Below, in pieces: positions 40,691 to 49,195 of a stretch of 64,000 bases of DNA (positions within the stretch are counted from its first letter, which is position 1; the number at the start of each line of letters is the position of its first letter). Source of the stretch: Levilactobacillus brevis ATCC 14869 = DSM 20054 (lineage in GTDB: Bacteria > Bacillota > Bacilli > Lactobacillales > Lactobacillaceae). Made by a program: the position numbers and the translations under genes. The stretch is taken from assembly GCF_001433855.1 (NCBI RefSeq), contig NZ_AZCP01000003.1, forward strand, positions 242,239 to 306,238, in the 5' to 3' direction. Under the pieces are notes generated by a model. It ran no database searches. It was not told the DNA's origin and worked only from the letters and a program-made list of their open reading frames with translations.

Positions 40691-41211
40691 CGTTCATGTA
40701 TTTCTAATGTTACTCTAATAATAGCGATGACCGTTAGATTTGTCAATGGGGGAGTTGAAAGTTTTTTGATGCTGATGTGACGGGGATAATGGGTACTTAT
40801 GGAAGAGAAGTCTTTTTTTAAAATGATAAAATACTCATCAAAACATACATTTTTTATATTTAAAGAGTCTTATTAAGGGGCCCCTTTAAATTAGGATATA
40901 GAAGGAATTGAAGACCGAAAGAACGCTGATATTACAGTACTTGTCGGGTTTTAATTCCCTCGAAATTTATATACAATATGTGCAAATCTAAGCTAATCAA
41001 CCAACGTATAGCGGCCTAAGTGAGTTAGCTGGGCCAACAAAGTGAGGGGCCTCACTCATGTTTAGCCAACCGCACCGCGTATGATAGAGACGATAGCTAG
41101 AATTGGTGCGATGCTCACTAACTCAGCTAGGTGTGACAAGACGTTAGAAAAGGTAAGTTAGCGGTCGGAATTTGGGATTCACGGCCGCTGGATACCTCGG
41201 TATGCTTTATA
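40691..41211. other. Intergenic region without a recognised gene
   Basis: About 520 bp. It contains a small palindrome AGTGAGG-GG-CCTCACT at 41041 and AT-rich stretches near 40850. It must contain the promoter of the T-box leader (minus strand) and that of the GPH operon (plus strand), but neither matches well. I see no coding sequence. Confidence 0.5.
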
Positions 41212-41225
41212 TGTAAGCGATTACA
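41212..41225. promoter_or_regulatory. cre site, perfect match
   Basis: TGTAAGCGATTACA fits the CcpA consensus at every position, 35 bp before the GPH transporter gene. Expected to repress the transporter-esterase-GH65 operon on preferred sugars. Confidence 0.8.
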
Positions 41226-41260
41226 TCAATGGTTAACAAATCTTGGGGGAGGTTTTTATC

Positions 41261-42640
41261 ATGAGTAAGATGCAATTATGGAAACAGCGATTCTTCTATG
41301 GGGCCACTGATATGGCCGGAAATCTGATTTGGCAAATTGTGGGGCTATATCTACTGTTCTACTACACCACAGTTATGGGGATTTCGCCTGCCTTTGCTGG
41401 TACCCTGTTCTTTGTCGTACGGATCATTGATGCCTTTGATGGTGTGGTCTATGGATTCTTAATCGACCACACGCATTCTAAATTTGGGAAGGCACGGCCG
41501 TACTTCTTGTGGTTCGGGATTCCACTAGGAATTTTAACTATGTTACTCTTCTTTAACCCGTCATTTGGCGGCAACAAAGTCATTCAACTGGCGTGGGTCT
41601 CCGTTGTCTACACGCTCTTTAGTTTAGTTTATTCCGGAGCTAATACGCCAATCACAGCGATTTTACCGAGTTTGACCAAAGACCCTGATGAACGGACCAA
41701 TTTAGCCAGTGCACGGATGGTCATGACAAACATTGGGACCGCCGTAATCGGCGCAATTACGTTGCCGATGGTAGCTCAACTAGGCGGCAAGAACGCTGAA
41801 AAGGGCTGGATGATTTGGGGTGTCATCATTGGGATCGCCATTATCGCGCTATTCCTAGGCGCCTTTGCTAACCTCCGTGAAAAGGATGATATCGTAGCTG
41901 AAACCGAAGATGCTCCTGAAATCAAAGGGCATCTATCAGTCAAAGACTCTTTAAAGGGGGCCGCTAAGAATAAGCCATGGCTCATCTTGAGTGCCAGCTT
42001 TATCTTATTACAGACCTTCTGGATGATGCGGCTACAGACCGCGGTTTACTACCTGACGTATGTCTCTCATCAACCAGCGTTAGTTGGGGCCTTTAACGGC
42101 TTAGTCATTGTGGCTGTTATTGGGAATGTTTCGGTGCCTTTCCTCAGTAAATTCATGAAGCACCGTAACGTCATGATTTTAGCCATGATGACCTTTGCCT
42201 TCGGGGAATTGCTGATGGCCTTTAAGAACATTCCGTTACTTTTCATCGGAAATGTTATCGCGTTAGTTGCGATGGGCGCAGCCTTCTCGATTGCCTTTGT
42301 TATGATTGCTGATACCGTTGAGTACTCGCGTTCCGAACTGCACATTGACGAACCCGGGATTTTATCTGCCGTACCAATGGTTGGCGCTAAGCTAGGAATG
42401 GGCCTGGCCGGCTTGATTTCCGGCTGGTTACTATCTTGGGGTGGCTTTAACGCTGCGGCTAAGGTGCAAGGTGCCAAAGCCGTTACCGCTATTGCCACTA
42501 ACTTCATTTGGGTACCGGTCGTTTTGGCTCTAGTGATCGGCGGGATTCTCTACCTGTGGTACCAATTAGATGAGTCCAAGATTGCGTCAGCAAAGGCGGC
42601 TAAAGAAGCTGAGAAGAAATTAAGTGAAGAAGACGCTTAA
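41261..42640 (+). CDS. GPH-family glycoside:cation symporter
   Basis: Transporter of 459 residues with 12 predicted helices. FYGATDMAGNLIWQIVGLYLLFYYT and the loop DAFDGVVYGFLIDHTHSKFGKARPYFLW are GPH signatures (DxxDxxxGxxxDxTxxxxGxxRP). The family imports glycosides, pentosides and hexuronides with Na+ or H+. GGGGGAGG lies eight bases before ATG 41261; the frame runs six codons further upstream. First gene of an operon with an esterase and a GH65 phosphorylase, so it probably imports an alpha-glucoside or an acylated derivative of one. Confidence 0.9.
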   Translation: MSKMQLWKQRFFYGATDMAGNLIWQIVGLYLLFYYTTVMGISPAFAGTLFFVVRIIDAFDGVVYGFLIDHTHSKFGKARPYFLWFGIPLGILTMLLFFNPSFGGNKVIQLAWVSVVYTLFSLVYSGANTPITAILPSLTKDPDERTNLASARMVMTNIGTAVIGAITLPMVAQLGGKNAEKGWMIWGVIIGIAIIALFLGAFANLREKDDIVAETEDAPEIKGHLSVKDSLKGAAKNKPWLILSASFILLQTFWMMRLQTAVYYLTYVSHQPALVGAFNGLVIVAVIGNVSVPFLSKFMKHRNVMILAMMTFAFGELLMAFKNIPLLFIGNVIALVAMGAAFSIAFVMIADTVEYSRSELHIDEPGILSAVPMVGAKLGMGLAGLISGWLLSWGGFNAAAKVQGAKAVTAIATNFIWVPVVLALVIGGILYLWYQLDESKIASAKAAKEAEKKLSEEDA

Positions 42641-42702
42641 CTTGAATTCGGGGAATCGCCGCCAGGTCTTGACGGCTGTGTCAGACGAGAGGGGTAATCA
42701 AG

Positions 42703-43755
42703 ATGCTAAATGATACAACGACCAAGCAGTCATTGGGCTACAGCGATGAGTTACGTCGACTACAGGGGATCGGTGTGACCGATATCGCTGATGGAGTCAC
42801 CAGTTGGGTTAAAGAACGGGACCCACTGCATACCTTCGAACCGTTAGTTTGGGAAACCGTTGCGGGGATTGAAGCCAATCCGCAGTTACCCACCGATCTA
42901 TTCAGTCTGCGCCAGGGGACGGAAACATCTGGTCAGCGGGACTTAACCACAACAGCCATGAAGGTTGAAATGCAACAGATCGTGGCGATGAATCGGCGAG
43001 TGCGGGTCATCCGTATTGCCCGTGAGGATCATTTGAACGCGGACAAAGCCTATATTTATTTTCACGGTGGTGCCTACTACGGCGGCACGCCGGAAGATGT
43101 TTTGCTGGCATTGAAATTTGTGGCTGAACAGGCCAATTGCGTGGTTTATAATGTCGACTATGCCTTGGCACCCGAACAACCCTATCCAGCCGGCATTCTG
43201 GATGGCTTGGCTGTGGTGGCAGCCATGACCGCTGAATACGCCCATATTTCTTTGGGTGGCGACTCTGCTGGGGCATCGATTGCCCTGGGCGTTAGCCAAC
43301 TCTGCAAGTCCATGGGGATTTGTGAGATTGCCAGTCATGTGTTGTTCTACCCAACAGTTATTCAAGGATCCGAACTGCCAGGACCCTTGTGGGACGATAA
43401 CCAGATTACCATCGTTTCTGAACAACGGGCCGCGTTGCACCGGAGCTACCAGCTGTTCGAGCAACTCGATGCCATCATGAGCGGTTACTATGTGGCGGAT
43501 CAAGCCGTTGATTTGACGGCCCCACTTCTATCGCCATTGTTGGCCGATCCAACGACCTTTCACAACGTGACCTTACTGGTAGGCGAATATGATCCGTTCC
43601 GCCTACAGGGAGAAGCCTTCATCAAGCGTGTGGGGCACGCCAATGGTGATGCTAACTACTTCCGTTATGGCGGCATCAGCCATGCCTTTTTGAACTTTAC
43701 GGGCAATGTCCCCGCCGTGGAAGATGCGTTGATGACAGCGGCAAAATTCATTTAA
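42703..43755 (+). CDS. Alpha/beta-hydrolase, HSL-type esterase
   Basis: Cytoplasmic esterase of 350 residues (no signal peptide). The oxyanion motif is FHGGAYYGG, the nucleophile elbow GGDSAGAS, the acid in GEYDPFR and the histidine in GISHAF. The N-terminal 100 residues are a cap-like region. This is the hormone-sensitive-lipase group, which cleaves short acyl esters. Its position between a glycoside transporter and a GH65 phosphorylase suggests that it deacylates the imported glycoside before phosphorolysis. This combination is not one I recognise from described clusters. Confidence 0.85.
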   Translation: MLNDTTTKQSLGYSDELRRLQGIGVTDIADGVTSWVKERDPLHTFEPLVWETVAGIEANPQLPTDLFSLRQGTETSGQRDLTTTAMKVEMQQIVAMNRRVRVIRIAREDHLNADKAYIYFHGGAYYGGTPEDVLLALKFVAEQANCVVYNVDYALAPEQPYPAGILDGLAVVAAMTAEYAHISLGGDSAGASIALGVSQLCKSMGICEIASHVLFYPTVIQGSELPGPLWDDNQITIVSEQRAALHRSYQLFEQLDAIMSGYYVADQAVDLTAPLLSPLLADPTTFHNVTLLVGEYDPFRLQGEAFIKRVGHANGDANYFRYGGISHAFLNFTGNVPAVEDALMTAAKFI

Positions 43756-43787
43756 ACCGGGTGCAAATCCGACAACTGGGGGAGATC

Positions 43788-45998
43788 ATGTTGACGTTAC
43801 AAGATTATCATTTAACACTACACGATGTGGCCAATCACCAACCGGCTTATTTGGAAACCGTCTTTTCCTTAGCCAACGGGCACTTCGGGGTACGGGCCAA
43901 TGACCCCATCACGGGAAATCCGATTGCGGGGACGCTCATCAACGGCTTCTATGAAACGGCACCGATTACGTATGGCGAAGCCGGTGTGGGGTACGCGAAG
44001 GCCCACCAAACGATTCTTAATTTACCCGACTTTCGCCATATCAACGTGGCGACAACGACCGGACACAGCTTTACCAGTAGTGAGCGGACGAAAGTTGATC
44101 TGGATTTGGCAACGGGGGAACTCACGGAACACTACACGCTGCAAACACGGCAGGGTGAAACGATTGCGATGAGTGTTCAGTCTGTGATTGGGCAGACGCA
44201 GACGGCCTTTTGGGCGGTCAATTATGGGTTTCTTGCCGGTAACTATGCTGGTGGGTTGATGGTCAACAAAACCATTGCGGTTCCCGCCGAAGCTGAAAGC
44301 CTACCGTCTGCTGATCCCCGCAAGACGCGACTTGCCGGGCTGCCCATTTGTGAAACCACCTTTATGGCAAAAGACTTGCAGCAGTATCACGTTAAGACGC
44401 GGCAGACCAAGCAATCGGTGACCATCTATTTGGGGATGCTGACGACGCCGGGAAGTCTCTTGCGGCAGCCAGTAGACTTGAGCGACCATACAACGCACCA
44501 CCTGAGCTATGAAGTCTATGTGGGGGAGATGGGTCAACAAAATACAATTGATCCCGCTCTCCCGTTTCCAGCAACGGCGCTAACGGCATTAATGACCGAT
44601 AGTCGTGACTTTTGGCAAGATGTCTGGCAACGAAGTGAAGTCACGGTGGGGGGCAATGATGAGTTAGATCTGGCTATTCACTACAATCTCTTTCAATTGA
44701 ACCAGGCGGCTGGACGTGATGGACGGACCAATATTGCGGCCAAAGGACTCAGTGGTTCCGGCTACGAGGGCCATTACTTCTGGGATACCGAGATGTATAT
44801 GCTCCCGTACTTCATCTATACCAATCAGCCGATGGCCCGTCAACTACTGGTCTATCGGTACCAAACACTGCCACAGGCCCGGCAACGCGCCCGGACACTG
44901 GGGGTCGACCAAGGTGCCTTGTTTGCTTGGCGGACAATCAATGGCGAAGAGGCCTCGGCTTACTTCCCAGCAGGAACCGCACAGTACCACATTGATGCCG
45001 ATATTGCTTATGCAGTGGGTAAGTATTACGAGATTACCCGCGATATTGATTTTATCAAGCAATGTGGCTTTGAAATGATTTTGGAAACGGCGCATTTCTG
45101 GGAAGCGTTTGGTTCCTGGCATCAGGTGGGCACGAGTCAGCGGTTTGAATTTCACACCGTTACTGGGCCCGATGAGTATACGGCGTTGGTCAATAATAAT
45201 TACTATACCAATCGCTTAGCTAAACACAATTTTGAACTCGTCACGTATCTGGCACAGGAGATTTTGAAAGTGGACCCCAATGGTTTAACTAAATTTGGGA
45301 TTGATGCGACCGATATTGATGCCTTCCAAAATCTGGCAGAGCACGTGTATTTGCCTTATAGTGCTGAACAGCAGATCAACGCGCAAGATGATAGTTTTCT
45401 GAGCAAGCCGCGCTGGCCGGTGGCGCAGTCAACACCGGAAAACTTTCCCTTGTTGCTCCACTATCACCCGTTGACAATCTATCGGTACCAAGTTGCCAAA
45501 CAAGCGGACACGTTGCTGGCAGATTACCTGTTTCCAGAGGATTTATCGCCGGAGCAGTTGCAGCGGGAGTACCACTACTATGAAGGCGTGACCACGCATG
45601 ATTCCTCTTTGTCGCGTTCGATTTTCAGTATTTTAGCGGCACGGATGGGGGATGTCGAGAAGGGCTATCGCTATTTCATGGACACGGCACAAATGGATTT
45701 GGTCAACCTGCAAAAGAACACGGCAGATGGTCTGCATCTCGCTAATTTGGGCGGCAGTTGGTTGGCTTTAGTCGCTGGCTTCTCGGGGTTCTACGTGCAA
45801 GACGAGGTGGTTCACTTTACCAATCATCTGCCGTCAGAACTGACGCAGCTAACCTACCGGATGAAGATTGCCGAAAGCGTGTTGGAGATTAAGCTGACGG
45901 CCACTGAGACAACGGTTGTGGTGATTAGTGGCCCTATTCCAACGTATGGTGTGAGTGTCAATGGACAGTTGATTTCGCTAGCCAAGAAAGTGCGTTGA
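43788..45998 (+). CDS. Glycoside hydrolase family 65 disaccharide phosphorylase
   Basis: Inverting phosphorylase of 736 residues that splits an alpha-glucoside with phosphate to beta-glucose 1-phosphate and a free sugar. The N-terminal domain (ETVFSLANGHFGVRAN), the (alpha/alpha)6 barrel (GYEGHYFWDTEMYMLPYFI, AFAWRTINGEE) and the general acid Glu463 in GPDEY are clear, with NNNYYTNR after it. Maltose, trehalose, kojibiose and nigerose phosphorylases share these motifs, so the linkage is open. ATG 43788 is close (three bases) to GGGGGAG; TTG 43791 would have better spacing. No beta-phosphoglucomutase gene, the usual partner, is in the window. Confidence 0.9.
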   Translation: MLTLQDYHLTLHDVANHQPAYLETVFSLANGHFGVRANDPITGNPIAGTLINGFYETAPITYGEAGVGYAKAHQTILNLPDFRHINVATTTGHSFTSSERTKVDLDLATGELTEHYTLQTRQGETIAMSVQSVIGQTQTAFWAVNYGFLAGNYAGGLMVNKTIAVPAEAESLPSADPRKTRLAGLPICETTFMAKDLQQYHVKTRQTKQSVTIYLGMLTTPGSLLRQPVDLSDHTTHHLSYEVYVGEMGQQNTIDPALPFPATALTALMTDSRDFWQDVWQRSEVTVGGNDELDLAIHYNLFQLNQAAGRDGRTNIAAKGLSGSGYEGHYFWDTEMYMLPYFIYTNQPMARQLLVYRYQTLPQARQRARTLGVDQGALFAWRTINGEEASAYFPAGTAQYHIDADIAYAVGKYYEITRDIDFIKQCGFEMILETAHFWEAFGSWHQVGTSQRFEFHTVTGPDEYTALVNNNYYTNRLAKHNFELVTYLAQEILKVDPNGLTKFGIDATDIDAFQNLAEHVYLPYSAEQQINAQDDSFLSKPRWPVAQSTPENFPLLLHYHPLTIYRYQVAKQADTLLADYLFPEDLSPEQLQREYHYYEGVTTHDSSLSRSIFSILAARMGDVEKGYRYFMDTAQMDLVNLQKNTADGLHLANLGGSWLALVAGFSGFYVQDEVVHFTNHLPSELTQLTYRMKIAESVLEIKLTATETTVVVISGPIPTYGVSVNGQLISLAKKVR

Positions 45999-46037
45999 AG
46001 TGGCGTGGCTCGGTAGATGTGAAAGGTAAGTAATACC

Positions 46038-46083
46038 AAAAGACAACGATTGCGGAAGTTAAGACCGTCAGTCGTTGTCTTTT
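46038..46083 (+). terminator. Terminator of the GH65 operon
   Basis: AAAAGACAACGA/TCGTTGTCTTTT, 12-bp perfect stem. Confidence 0.85.
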
Positions 46084-46132
46084 CTGTGATGCTAGGCTAG
46101 CTTGATAATGAAAAGATACAGTATAAAATATA

Positions 46133-46161
46133 TTGCTTATTCGTAGTGAGTACTATATAGT
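46133..46161 (+). promoter_or_regulatory. Promoter of the putative toxin mRNA
   Basis: TTGCTT, 17 bp, TATAGT. The transcript would run from about 46168 to the terminator at 46423, some 285 nt. Its 5' part has complementary runs (CGCCCTCCC and GGGGGCG) that could hide the Shine-Dalgarno at 46246. Confidence 0.5.
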
Positions 46162-46258
46162 AATGGATACAGTCAAACGAAGGCGTAATTACCCGGAGCA
46201 CGACTTAGCAAGATAGTCGGTTACGCCCTCCCACATTCTAGACCAGGGGGCGGTGAAC

Positions 46259-46327
46259 ATGACGATACTAGTGAGAAAGGTGTTGGGGGCGTGGCGTTCG
46301 CCATGGCGACCTACGTATTATCCTTAG
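46259..46327 (+). CDS. Possible leader peptide of the antisense-controlled locus
   Basis: ATG 46259 after GGGGGCGG encodes 22 residues (MTILVRKVLGAWRSPW..., ending Tyr-Tyr-Pro) and overlaps the start of the hydrophobic 39-residue frame in another register. It has the best ribosome-binding site in the transcript but does not look like a functional protein. It could be a coupling leader, as mok is for hok, or evidence of a frameshifted toxin gene. Confidence 0.3.
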   Translation: MTILVRKVLGAWRSPWRPTYYP

Positions 46328-46410
46328 CGATAGTCAATTTGGCTAGAGCATATCGGATAATAAAAAAGCTACTTCTAAAAAGAAGTAGCCCAACCCAAAT
46401 ACCGCACTAG
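46291..46410 (+). CDS. Putative small membrane toxin, 39 residues
   Basis: From GTG 46291 (AAAGGTG eight bases upstream) the frame encodes a single hydrophobic helix followed by a basic tail: AFAMATYVLSLAIVNLA then RAYRIIKKLLLKRSS. This is the form of type I toxins of the Fst/holin-like kind. The last third of the gene lies within the region complementary to the minus-strand RNA at 46362-46461. No database-recognisable family can be claimed from memory. The start codon is uncertain because ATG 46303 also lies in frame. Confidence 0.4.
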   Translation: MAFAMATYVLSLAIVNLARAYRIIKKLLLKRSSPTQIPH

Positions 46411-46461
46411 ACTTGCGAACTTGTGGTGGCCGGTCGGACGGTCGCCACTTTTTGTATTGAT
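46362..46461 (-). ncRNA. Putative antisense (antitoxin) RNA of about 100 nt
   Basis: A good minus-strand promoter at 46468-46495 predicts a start near 46461. The terminator GCTACTTCT/AGAAGTAGC (46368-46389) with a T run on the minus strand ends it near 46362. It is complementary to the toxin mRNA's 3' coding end and terminator hairpin. Confidence 0.45.
46423..46453 (+). terminator. Terminator of the putative toxin mRNA
   Basis: GTGGTGGCCG/CGGTCGCCAC, ten-bp stem with two G-T pairs, followed by five T. Confidence 0.7.
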
Positions 46462-46467
46462 AAACAT

Positions 46468-46495
46468 ATTATATATGATATTTAACGGCGGTCAA
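46468..46495 (-). promoter_or_regulatory. Promoter of the antisense RNA
   Basis: Minus strand: TTGACC, 16 bp, TATAAT; stronger than the opposing promoter, as expected of an antitoxin RNA. Confidence 0.6.
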
Positions 46496-46610
46496 CCCAT
46501 ATAGGTCACAAAGGGCCTTGGTTGCGTGCATTTAATAAATCATCTGCTAAGTAATTATTGCGATTTGGTCACGTAAACAGTACGATGCCAGCAATAAGGG
46601 GGGATGAGCC

Positions 46611-47177
46611 ATGTTATTACCAGATGTAGCTCTATCAAAGGAGCGGGTCATATTGTTGGTAAATTCGGTGATACTCGCGTTGGCTTGGGTACGCTACTTG
46701 TTTTTACCTAAAACACGCCCCAGTTTTGGTGTCTTGGGGGCGTTTACGCTGGTTTATGTGGCCTTGTTATTGCTTCAAATTATGGTAAATGGTCGTCACC
46801 GTGGACTGAAATTTTCACTAGACCTAAATGTGGTCTTTGGCAGCTACTGCTTGATTTTAGTGCTCCTGCCGCTTGCCTATGCCAATACTGCTATTGTGGA
46901 TCATCTGACCGGTGCGGGCATCATCGTATCCCTGATAGGAGTGCCCCTGTCCTACGTACCGCGTAATAGACTCTATGGTATTAGAATTCCGGCAACTAAA
47001 AGTTCGCCAGCAGTGTGGCAAAAAACGAATCATTTAGCCGCGAGAATTTGCTTTGGTTTTGGTGGCTTAAGTTTTCTATTGGGACTTTTAGGGCAAGCCG
47101 CCTTCGTTTTGACGATGGCGGTAGGTGCAGTTGTGTTAGTGGTCGGCACTTCCATATATGCCAGAAAGCTATCCTGA
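46611..47177 (+). CDS. SdpI-family membrane protein
   Basis: Membrane protein of 188 residues with six hydrophobic segments. The signature YVPRNRLYGIRIPATKSSPAVWQKTNHLAARIC, of which RLYGIRIPATKS and VWQKTNHLAA are the key parts, is the SdpI C-terminal domain. In Bacillus SdpI gives immunity to the SdpC toxin and signals to the SdpR repressor; no sdpC or sdpR homologue is near. In lactobacilli such orphans may protect the envelope against bacteriocins. AAGGGGGGA precedes the ATG. The putative toxin locus upstream is transcriptionally separate. Confidence 0.8.
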   Translation: MLLPDVALSKERVILLVNSVILALAWVRYLFLPKTRPSFGVLGAFTLVYVALLLLQIMVNGRHRGLKFSLDLNVVFGSYCLILVLLPLAYANTAIVDHLTGAGIIVSLIGVPLSYVPRNRLYGIRIPATKSSPAVWQKTNHLAARICFGFGGLSFLLGLLGQAAFVLTMAVGAVVLVVGTSIYARKLS

Positions 47178-47188
47178 AAGGTCTAGTC

Positions 47189-47230
47189 AAAGCTACCATG
47201 TTCCTGTGATTATTGGAACGTGGTAGCTTT
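47189..47230 (+). terminator. Terminator-like hairpin after the SdpI-like gene
   Basis: AAAGCTACCATGTTCC/GGAACGTGGTAGCTTT, 16-bp stem with a G-T pair, but only a short T run. Confidence 0.65.
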
Positions 47231-47310
47231 GGCTTAAATCGGCGAATACCATGCTCACTAGTCAATCCCTAAACGTTAAGTGGTCGAACCACAAGACCGC
47301 AAAAAAATGG

Positions 47311-47359
47311 TTGTTCTCGTCAAGTGAATATGCTACATTTTAGAATGTAAGCGATTCCT
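47311..47359 (+). promoter_or_regulatory. Promoter and cre-like site of the phosphatase gene
   Basis: TTGTTC, 17 bp, TACATT with an extended TGC before the -10. Directly after it, TGTAAGCGATTCCT (47346-47359) matches cre except in its last part. Confidence 0.5.
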
Positions 47360-47437
47360 CATTGGCGATTTTAGTCACTCGTCAAACAGAGCATCGCTAA
47401 CCATGCAACATCATTTCAGATTCGGAGGAGATCACCC

Positions 47438-48271
47438 ATGAAATTGACGAAAGTTGTTAGTCTATTAGCTGTGACTGCTGGTGCATTGACCCTAGTGGCG
47501 GTACCCAGCAATGCGCAGGCCAAGACCAAGAAGAAAGCAGCAGTTAAACCCGTGACGATTTATTTAACGCGGCATGGTGAAACGACTGGAAACGTGATGG
47601 GACGGGTTCAAGGATGGAGCGACTTCCCACTGACCAGCAATGGGATTGCCGTTGCCAACAACTTGGGACGCGGCTTGAAGGGCAAGACTTTCAAAGTGGC
47701 CTATGCTGGGAATTTGACCCGGCAACAAGTGACGGCCAAGCAAGCGCTCAAGTACTCGGGAAACAAGAAGGTTAAGGTCAACGTGTCCAAATACTTACGT
47801 GAAGGCGGCTACGGCAGCTTTGAAGGTGACAGTATTGCAGCTGACAATGCTTTAATTGCCGGTGTTTACGGCTTCAAGTCCGGGGATGAGATGATGGCCA
47901 AGCAAGGTAAAGACTACTGGAACCTGTTACAGGATGCCTACTACAAACTTGATCAAGAAAATAGCCAAAAGACCAATCTGGTGGCTAGTGACCGAGCAGA
48001 AAGTTCTAAGCAAGTACAAAAGCGGATGGCTAAGGAATTGTTAACCATCGCCAAGGCTACGCAAAAGCGGGGCGGCGGTAACGCACTGGTTGTTAGTTCC
48101 GGGATGTCCATTAACGAATATCTCTCAACCATGGCCGGTAGCAAGTACACGGGCGCACCGCTGAAGAATGCTGCGGTAACGAAATTAGTTTATAAACACG
48201 GCAAATTAGCCGTTAGTGGTCCGATTGGTTCCATGACTTACGTGGACAAGGGTGCTAAGTTAGCTAAATAG
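47438..48271 (+). CDS. Secreted histidine phosphatase-superfamily protein with altered motif
   Basis: Protein of 277 residues with a signal peptide (core LLAVTAGALTLVAV, cleavage after AQA near residue 28). The phosphoglycerate-mutase-like fold is shown by YLTRHGETTGN with nucleophile His46, RVQGWSDFPLTSNG and LREGGYGSFEGD. The second catalytic histidine, normally in VSHG, is absent: the sequence reads VVSSGMSI, with Ser221 in its place. The protein may therefore be a slow or inactive phosphatase, or bind rather than cleave its ligand. Extracellular members occur widely in lactobacilli with unknown substrate. Confidence 0.85.
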   Translation: MKLTKVVSLLAVTAGALTLVAVPSNAQAKTKKKAAVKPVTIYLTRHGETTGNVMGRVQGWSDFPLTSNGIAVANNLGRGLKGKTFKVAYAGNLTRQQVTAKQALKYSGNKKVKVNVSKYLREGGYGSFEGDSIAADNALIAGVYGFKSGDEMMAKQGKDYWNLLQDAYYKLDQENSQKTNLVASDRAESSKQVQKRMAKELLTIAKATQKRGGGNALVVSSGMSINEYLSTMAGSKYTGAPLKNAAVTKLVYKHGKLAVSGPIGSMTYVDKGAKLAK

Positions 48272-48312
48272 CAAAAAGATGACCTCACAGTTGTGGTGGG
48301 GTCATCTTTTTT
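48272..48312 (+). terminator. Terminator of the phosphatase gene
   Basis: AAAAGATGACC/GGTCATCTTTT stem with T run. Confidence 0.82.
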
Positions 48313-48344
48313 CTATACTGAAAGCTATTAAGGAGATGATGCGC

Positions 48345-48875
48345 ATGGCAGTCAGGTTAAAACCCTTAGCGAGCGAAGAAGTTGCGGCGTTTTGGCAATT
48401 AGCCTTCCGTGATCCGCAAGCGGCATGGACGCAGTGGAACGGCCCGTATTTTCACGATCACGTGCCAACCTATGCGGAATTTGTAACTGGACCCGGCCAC
48501 GAGGCCTATGTGGACCGGCCTTGGCGTCAGGTGATTTGGGTAGATGATCAAATGGTGGGGATGGTTTTTGCATATTACGATGATACGCCGCTCAACCGTT
48601 GGCTAGATGTCGGCATTAGCATTTATGATCAGCACCGTTGGCAACGAGGCATTGGTAGAACAGCGTTATCGCAATGGATTGACTGGCTATGGACTCAAAC
48701 GCCGCTCCCCCACATTGGTCTAACCACGTGGTCAGGTAATCAGCGAATGTGTCATCTGGCTGAGTCGCTGGGCTTACGTGAAGAAGCCCGTGTGCGTCAG
48801 GTTCGCTACTGGCAAGGTCGTTATTGGGATTCAGTAAAGTATGGGGTGTTGCGAGAAGAGTGGTACAAGCGATAA
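48345..48875 (+). CDS. GNAT-family N-acetyltransferase
   Basis: Acetyl-CoA-dependent transferase of 176 residues. The fold is suggested by WVDDQMVGMVFAYYDD (beta4 region), LDVGISIYDQHRWQRGIGRTALSQWIDWLW with the acyl-CoA loop QRGIGRTAL, and the C-terminal NQRMCHLAESLGLREEARVRQVRYWQGRY, which is the RimJ-type ending. Substrate unknown. AAGGAG stands nine bases before ATG 48345; an open frame extends upstream through the terminator but is not plausible. Confidence 0.83.
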   Translation: MAVRLKPLASEEVAAFWQLAFRDPQAAWTQWNGPYFHDHVPTYAEFVTGPGHEAYVDRPWRQVIWVDDQMVGMVFAYYDDTPLNRWLDVGISIYDQHRWQRGIGRTALSQWIDWLWTQTPLPHIGLTTWSGNQRMCHLAESLGLREEARVRQVRYWQGRYWDSVKYGVLREEWYKR

Positions 48876-48879
48876 GTTA

Positions 48880-49194
48880 CTAACTAATTAATTTTAAACC
48901 CAACGTTGCACTCAGAATCACAGCGACCCAGACGAGTTTACGCCAGTCTTTTGATTCACCGAAAAATAGCATCCCAGTAAGAACGCCACCGGCGGCCCCA
49001 ATTCCGGTCCAGATTGCATAGGCGGTGCCCATCGGTAAGGTTTTTAACGCGAGTTCCAAGCCACCAAAGCTCAGGGTAAATGCGAGAATCATCAGGACCC
49101 ACAGCCACCACGTCTTGCGGTGAAGTGCCCAATTCATAAAGGTGACGCCTAACATCTCACTTAAGCCGGCGCCAATGAGAAATAACCATGCCAT
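48880..49194 (-). CDS. Small multidrug resistance (SMR) subunit 2, guanidinium exporter type
   Basis: Protein of 104 residues with four helices. It has the SMR glutamate near residue 13 (LIGAGLSEMLGVTFMNWAL; Glu in GLSEM) and the loop PMGTAYAIWTGIGAAGGVL. It starts one base after the stop of the preceding SMR gene, so the two form an obligate pair like YkkC/YkkD. A guanidine-I riboswitch upstream indicates that the heterodimer exports guanidinium. AAAGGAGG overlaps the end of the partner gene. Confidence 0.88.
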   Translation of the reverse strand: MAWLFLIGAGLSEMLGVTFMNWALHRKTWWLWVLMILAFTLSFGGLELALKTLPMGTAYAIWTGIGAAGGVLTGMLFFGESKDWRKLVWVAVILSATLGLKLIS

Positions 49195-49195
49195 C

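Noticed and set aside
40875-40886. Palindrome AAGGGGCCCCTT
   Set aside because: Isolated, no adjacent T run or promoter element, and short palindromes of this kind are expected by chance.
42943-43503. Long antisense frame within the esterase gene
   Set aside because: No ribosome-binding site, and the plus strand has a complete esterase with all catalytic motifs.
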